This document shows positions 1 through 52,071 of a stretch of 52,071 bases of DNA, one piece after another; positions within the stretch are counted from its first letter, which is position 1, and the number at the start of each line of letters is the position of its first letter. The position numbers and the translations under genes are program-made. This stretch comes from Liolophura sinensis. Its lineage: Eukaryota > Mollusca > Polyplacophora > Chitonida > Chitonidae. A model generated the notes under the pieces. That model was not told the DNA's origin. It did not search any database and saw only the letters and a program-made list of their open reading frames with translations. Location of the stretch: assembly GCF_032854445.1 (NCBI RefSeq), contig NC_088301.1:48667116-48719186 (forward strand), given 5' to 3'.

Positions 1-151
1 TATATACTTGTACTTTGTTTGGGAGAGAAATTTAGAAAGAAAAAAGATAATATGATTAAAGGAAACACAGGCAGTGAAAAAAATCTGTAAGAGTGTATTT
101 TCAAGGATATCTGTTGTGTTTGGCAGACCCAGTTTTTGTTTGGCAGACACA

Positions 152-303
152 TTGGGTTTGCAAGATCCAGATATGCTTATAAGATTCGGTTGTGTTTGTA
201 AGATCCAGATATGTTTATAAGATTCGGTTGTGTTTGTAAGATCCAGATATGTTTATAAGATTCGGTTGTGTTTGTAAGATCCAGTTGTGCTTGTAAGATC
301 CAG
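152..303. repeat. tandem array of eight 19-mers in 38-bp higher-order units
   Basis: Eight consecutive 19-base units fill this span exactly. Two variants alternate: type A (TTGTGTTTGTAAGATCCAG) at 152, 190, 228, 266 and 285, and type B (ATATGTTTATAAGATTCGG) at 171, 209 and 247. The array is therefore a 38-bp A-B repeat, with the last two units both type A. A and B share most positions, so they look like diverged copies of one 19-mer. The phase is regular to the base. Confidence 0.95.
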
Positions 304-3300
304 TTGGTGTCTAGATTATAGTACTTTTGCTTATTCAGATAATGATCTGGTCTGTGTACATGTACTGTGGAATTAGAGCGATATGGCCTGGTCTCTCACT
401 CTGGGACTGTGTTCTTGTATCACCTGTTTGAAATTGCAGGTATATGCACATGCATTTTGATACAGATTCCCAAATTATAGCAATCCCTGTAAACAGAAAA
501 CTATGGAAATATTTTCTGATAATTTAATGTGAACGTTTGGAAAAAGTCCCAGTGGTCATATACACTTAACAGTACTAAGATGTATGAGTAATTTTGTCAC
601 TGTAATTTGGTGTATATATGTGTATTAGTCTTTAAGTTCATTTTTTGTGATATACGAAAATATTTTATTCCAAACGTGTGCTCAAATTAAAAAGCTGTAT
701 TTGGAGCTGGATTGTACATGTACAGTATTAAATCTGATTGTATACATGTACAAGGGTTCACTGTTGAGATCTGGACCACAGTATGAACTACATGTTACAA
801 AATCTAAAGCAAATAAAATATGTTTGTCTATTTGTATCCCAGAGGTGTTTAGTGCCAGTTTTCATGAATGAATTCTGTTCACATCCACAATACACAATTC
901 CCCGGGTAGAAGTGTTAAATAGAGAGCATTTGGATTCAGGTACATGAACTTGAAGAAGGCTTTCACGCTGTACATGTACAGTGTATGACATGTGATGGAC
1001 ATGTGTACAATGCAACATATATTCACATATATCCACCTGAAATCATGCTCTAGACTTTCCTTGCAGACATACGGTTGAAAGAGAATATAAACAAACCAGA
1101 CAAAAGAGCTGTGTGTCCCTGCATATAACGTTACATGTGTTACAGGTGAAAGTTTGACAGTCTCTCATTTTTTGGAGGAGGCTCCAGAAGGGGGGTGCCT
1201 ATGCTGGTAAAAATATTATAGTGTAATTCTTTAGTTTGTTGTCTTTTCTGTTACATTTAACTAATATAGACACATGTACATTTGGACACACATGGATCCC
1301 ATTACATTTTCTGTAGTTTTTATTATGCAATATAATCAAATAAGTGTCACTGATTTATTTGTTACACATAGATCTACATTTTGTGCATGTAGTGGTATGT
1401 TTTTTGATGCACAATCTATAATGTTACAGAAGTACATGTATGTGCGCATATTCTGAAACTTACATGTACATTTGTTTATAAATTGTGCAAAGTTTACATG
1501 TACTATGGTACTGATAGAATGATGTGTTTAAGGCAGTTCTAAGAGGTTCTCAGGTGATAGTATGACCCAGAGTTTCAATTACAGGTGTGTATTTCAACTG
1601 GTCCATCCCTTTCGGTCTTCTGTTACCCAATGGAGGAGAACCTTTATTATGTTAATGTTTGCATTCATCATTCTTGTAGTGACACTGATCTAGTGTAACA
1701 GCACAGTTCCCTGGGGCTAGTACTGCTGGTAATGATGGGAATCTGAAAATTTACAAGTTTAGTTCCTCCTTCAGGGCTTGATCATTGTACATGTATCTCT
1801 GCTGCAAGGTAACTGATCAGTTCTACAACAGCCTTTTAATGTTTACATGAAAAGATTACCTGTTCAAAACAGATTTGAACTACAGGAGATTACCATCTCA
1901 TTGAGAAGACTTGCTCTCCACAAGTCAATGGCAGATAGTGGTTTTACCAAGGAAGTACTAAAACACTGGCACAGTTTATTGAATACTTGTATACGTGTAT
2001 GTGAGAAATAAAAACGTCCCGAATTAGCTGATGTTATTTACTGACTTAAATAGGAAGTGAGCATATATATTAAGTAGTAAATCAATATGCAATGGCTGCC
2101 TGTAGCAGTACTACCTTTGTGCTTGTGTGTAACAGCTGATCAGTCTCTGATTTTTCGTTCAGTTGCGAGCATACAGTTACCTGGTAAATTCTCCGTATGT
2201 AGGCTCAGTAATTAGAAAACAACCTCTTAGGTACTGAACCAAACAAAAAAATGCAGAGCTGTCATTTGAAGGCCTGACCTCTTTTCATCAGCTGTCGGTG
2301 TACACTAAGATCAAATTTGAACCTAAAATAGCTAATTGACTTGACAGGCAAATGCGCTTGTAAAACGCTACTTGCTTTCCTCAACTCTATTGTTTTGTCA
2401 AGATACCTGCATATGTAGGTATTCATACAGCTCCACTCCTGCCTACCATTTAACAGACGAAGAGTATATGTAATTCTGAAAGAGAACTCAAAATTGCATG
2501 TGGATTTTTAATGTTGTATTCTTTAGTATTCATTTTACAGTTACAAAAATTGTAGAATTGCAATATGAATTCTACTGAACCATTTGTCTTTGGGAATTTC
2601 AAGTCAGGCTAAGCAGTTTTACCCATAATACAATGTACAAAATTATTTGGAAGAAATTTTGCAAAATAGACAAAGCTGAATAACTGTCAATTTGTTGTTC
2701 AGTTATATACAGTATGGTGCATATTTTGCTAATGAATATTTGAAGAAAGAAATAAAAAGGACAAAATTTCCTACAAGCTACTAAAATACTGCTCTTTGTA
2801 AGTTCTATCTTTGTAATATCCTTGTAAGTTCTAACAGCACCCAAGTTCATTCACTATAACAACGCGAGGCCATTGCTCATATTACACATATAGGTGACTA
2901 ATACATATACATGGGTACAGGTAGGTGTATCAAACCTGTACTGTCATTGTGAACCAACTGAGAATGGAACACCTGTGAACATCAGGCAGATCAAGCATTG
3001 TTTACTCTTTCTCAAGCACTCTTGAATGTTAGTGTTTGCTTGTCTGCATGAGATTTCACGTGAATGTCATCAGCGTGTTGAGGTAAAATATTTTTATGGA
3101 ATCTGACATTGACGTTAATAAATTGACGTTGACACATTAGTGTTTGTGAATGACAAAACTTACAAGAGTGTGTATAATGCCATCACAGTGGTATTTGGGT
3201 GTGTATACATATGTCATAATTATTACATGTATGCTGATGGAAGTTGCTTGTACGGTATATAGCAGTTAAGTTTTTGACTAAATTTTATGATTTAACATAT

Positions 3301-3582
3301 ATAGCAAAATTTATGAAAACTATAGTCGGAAGCATATTTATTACATGTAATTTCATTGTACTTTAACGATGAATTTTTCGCTAATACTGTTATACAGCGA
3401 CAGTCTGTTATGGGTCACACATGTTTCAAGTGTATTAGAATTTACAAGAGGAGTTGATGTACAGGTACAAATAAGATATCAGGTGGCCAAACCTATAAAA
3501 TATACATGTTCATCGTGGATCAAGCAATCAAGATATTAGGTGCACAAATATGTTCTGCATCCTTACTGCAACAACATAACAA

Positions 3583-3764
3583 CATATGAAGGCCCAAATA
3601 TGAACTTATTGCAAACTTGCAAGAAGATTGAAGAATATACCTTTATATGACATAACTGTTTACAAATGGTTGGCATATGAAGGCCCAAATATGCACTTAT
3701 TACAAACTTGCAAGAAGATTGAAGAATATACCTTTATATGACATAATTGTTTACAAATGGTTGG
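3583..3764. repeat. 91-bp tandem duplication, two copies
   Basis: Two adjacent 91-base copies (3583-3673 and 3674-3764), each starting CATATGAAGGCCCAAATATG and ending in GGTTGG. They differ at only a few positions, so the duplication is fairly recent. No coding potential is seen. Confidence 0.95.
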
Positions 3765-5226
3765 CATAATTTTCTGAACATGAATGAATTGATGAACTAA
3801 AAATAAAACCATTTATGTACTCAACCTTATTTGTAATCATGCTGATATTGTACATTTTTGCACAAACTACTTTTTCGTTCATTCTAAAAAATATCTGTTA
3901 CGAATGGAGTAACAGTATGTACATGTACATGTGTTCTGTATTGTCACTTAACACCTGCCATGAAGGGAGGTAAGTCCTTGAAAAGGAAAGTAACATGTCT
4001 ATTAAAAAAATACAGTACATGTATATGTGGTAGGTGATTTTGTACAGGTCTGTCAAGAAAAGGGAACAGTAAATATTTTAGTGCTTTTGATTTTACCTTC
4101 AGATGCCCTGATATATGAAAGTAAATGAATAGATGTAACTTGTTATCAGAGAGAAATGTGTAGAAGTGGAATACAATTGCTGATCAGTTTACCTGACTCT
4201 TCTGGTAATTCTTCAGCGTCGCCTGTGTGATAACTGATTTAGTCAGTTGTTTACACTCTTCATCTTTGGCTTATTTTTATATGACCAGGGAACATGAATA
4301 TTTGATGTAGTCCTATGTATACTTGATGTTGTGGTCTGAATATGAGATTTTGATCTCGATTTCCTGACAAGTTCCGTGTGGTGACTGGTCATTATCATAG
4401 TGTGGGATCTATAGCATTGACACCACGGTTGTATGATCACCAACGAGTGAAGATTTGGATTTGATGGACTCAGTGGAGTACACCTTTTGCACTTCAGATG
4501 ACTTAAAATGTACAGGTCGCAAACAGAAGGTTACTGGCAGATGTATTATATGGTGTACATTGTGAATGAAGAAACTGAAAAATTAGATGTACATGTTTTA
4601 CATCTTAGATTTTTATTATAAGGACTGTAGTTGTCATATTGACTGTATTGATTGTATCATTTCACAAGTGTGGTGTCTTGGGCTGGTACTGTAAGATATC
4701 CTAAATTGGAATGAAAACTTCATGGGATTATTTCTTGATGCTGAAGGGGAAAAAACCTTATGAGCATACATGTACATGTATATCTGATTGTTCTAAAAGT
4801 GGATGTACTTGTGCAAATGTACATACTTAAGTTTATTGTCCAGTGTGTAATAAAATATTTCCAAAATTAACTTTATGGACATGTTGTCAGTTGTGCAAAC
4901 AATTACTGGTACTTAAGTAATGATAAAATTGTCTGGAATGTTGAGTCTGACATCCCTTGCACCATACTCCCTGAACTGGGGTTATTAGACAACATCCAGC
5001 ATGTACATGTATCTTTGACCCAGAGGTGAGAGAGGCATAAGTCTACATGTATAAAGCTGTAGAAAAACAGGTGTTTCCCCTAACAGTAGATAAACTGCTG
5101 GAAAAGGGTCAGATTTCTGTGTTTATGAGCATCAGAATGTAAATATGTTTGGCATTTTTTCTAGATACAAGCTGTATAAATACATACGTGCACATGTAAT
5201 TTAGAATGTCACTCATTGAATTAACC

Positions 5227-5361
5227 CAAGGGAACGTCTGGCTACAACCTGCGGATGGTCGTAGGTTCCCCCCTGGCCCTGCCTCGTTTCCTTCCACTGT
5301 ATTGCTCATATAAGTGAAATATTCTTGAGTATGGCATAAAACATCACTCAAATAAATAAAT
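5227..5361 (+). mobile_element. short retroposon (SINE body and tail) with target-site duplication
   Basis: A 135-bp insertion ending in AAATAAATAAAT and flanked by a 12-base direct repeat with one mismatch (ATTGAATTAACC at 5215-5226, ATTGAACTAACC at 5362-5373). The core (CAACCTGCGGATGGTCGTAGG) and the tail (GTGAAATATTCTTGAGTATG) recur at 51113-51264, and the core also at 6535-6690. It lacks a tRNA-like head, so it is 5' truncated, as is usual for retroposition. It belongs to a repeat type I associate with molluscan genomes; the family name was not verified. Confidence 0.88.
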
Positions 5362-5659
5362 ATTGAACTAACCATTATCTCTTTTTGAGCAATATTTAGA
5401 AACCAAAGGTTATAAGTTACATGTTCATGTAAATAAGAGCAATGTTAATTGCCTTTAAAGGGTCACATTTGTAATTTTTGTCACATTTTAATCCATGTAA
5501 TTTTAGCGAAGAATGCATTTTTGTGATATTAAAACTGTGATATGGCAGTAGATATTTGTAGATCTTCATGTATTAATAAGTTTTCTAATACAGCATATGG
5601 AGAAAAATATACACAAGATTTTAAGGTACTTGACTGAAAAATTTCTGACCTGCATTTGT

Positions 5660-5701
5660 AAATAATAAATATTTTTTTTCAAATAATAAATATTTTTTTT
5701 C
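5660..5701. repeat. 21-bp tandem duplication
   Basis: Two identical 21-base copies (5660-5680, 5681-5701) of an AAATAATAAAT segment followed by a T run and C. Low-complexity slippage product near the acceptor of the first visible exon. Confidence 0.9.
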
Positions 5702-5771
5702 AAATCACAGATCAGTGAAATGACCCTTATTTGCCCAAGAGTTAAATTGGTAAAATGCTTCACCTTCTTGA

Positions 5772-52071
<46,300 letters not shown>

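Noticed and set aside
152-303. CRISPR-like array
   Set aside because: The units are contiguous 19-mers with no spacers, in an animal intron.
5109-5375. Minus-strand open frame with GNLRPSAGCSQTFPW
   Set aside because: It is a translation of the SINE body on the opposite strand, not a gene.

Overview
The window is AT-rich animal nuclear DNA holding the middle of one large, intron-rich gene on the + strand. The gene is a MAGI family scaffold (membrane-associated guanylate kinase, inverted, with WW and PDZ domains). Fourteen well supported coding exons plus one probable cassette exon join in perfect reading phase (about 1,126 codons). They encode, in order: the back half of the guanylate kinase-like (GK) domain, WW1, WW2, PDZ1, PDZ2, a very long disordered linker, and the first part of PDZ3. 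The 5' end (PDZ0 and the start of GK) and the 3' end (rest of PDZ3, PDZ4, PDZ5) lie outside the window. I see no second gene, no RNA gene and no CRISPR or bacterial feature.

The organism is most likely a mollusc or a related lophotrochozoan. This is inferred from tRNA-derived short retroposons ending in an AAATAAATAAATA tail, a second retroposon tail ending in repeated CATT, and the very frequent palindrome TACATGTA, all of which I associate with molluscan introns. The protein reads like a single invertebrate Magi: some stretches look closer to vertebrate MAGI2 (the GKRRRN linker, ELPYGWEK, ADSP-GQ-VKQILD) and others to MAGI1.

Layout: 1-5829 upstream intron with a 19-mer array and a retroposon; 5830-11232 GK exons and start of WW1; 11693-11775 end of WW1; a 13.6 kb intron (11776-25339) with a candidate alternative first exon at 20949-21102; 25340-30853 cassette exon and WW2; 32119-36633 linker, PDZ1 and PDZ2; a 4.8 kb intron with a long inverted repeat and a tiny retroposed insertion; 41404-43270 three small exons; 47255-48543 a 1.3 kb exon with a repeated K-T-P linker and the PDZ3 start; 52003-52071 PDZ3 continues to the window edge.

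The protein is expected to act at cell junctions or synapse-like contacts: WW domains bind PPxY ligands, PDZ domains bind C-terminal tails, and the GK fold serves as a binding module. No wholly new system is evident. The best leads are a possible GK-less isoform from the exon at 21 kb, an in-phase internal donor that would remove PDZ2, the K-T-P linker with its own PPxY motif, and two large hairpin-forming inverted repeats in introns.
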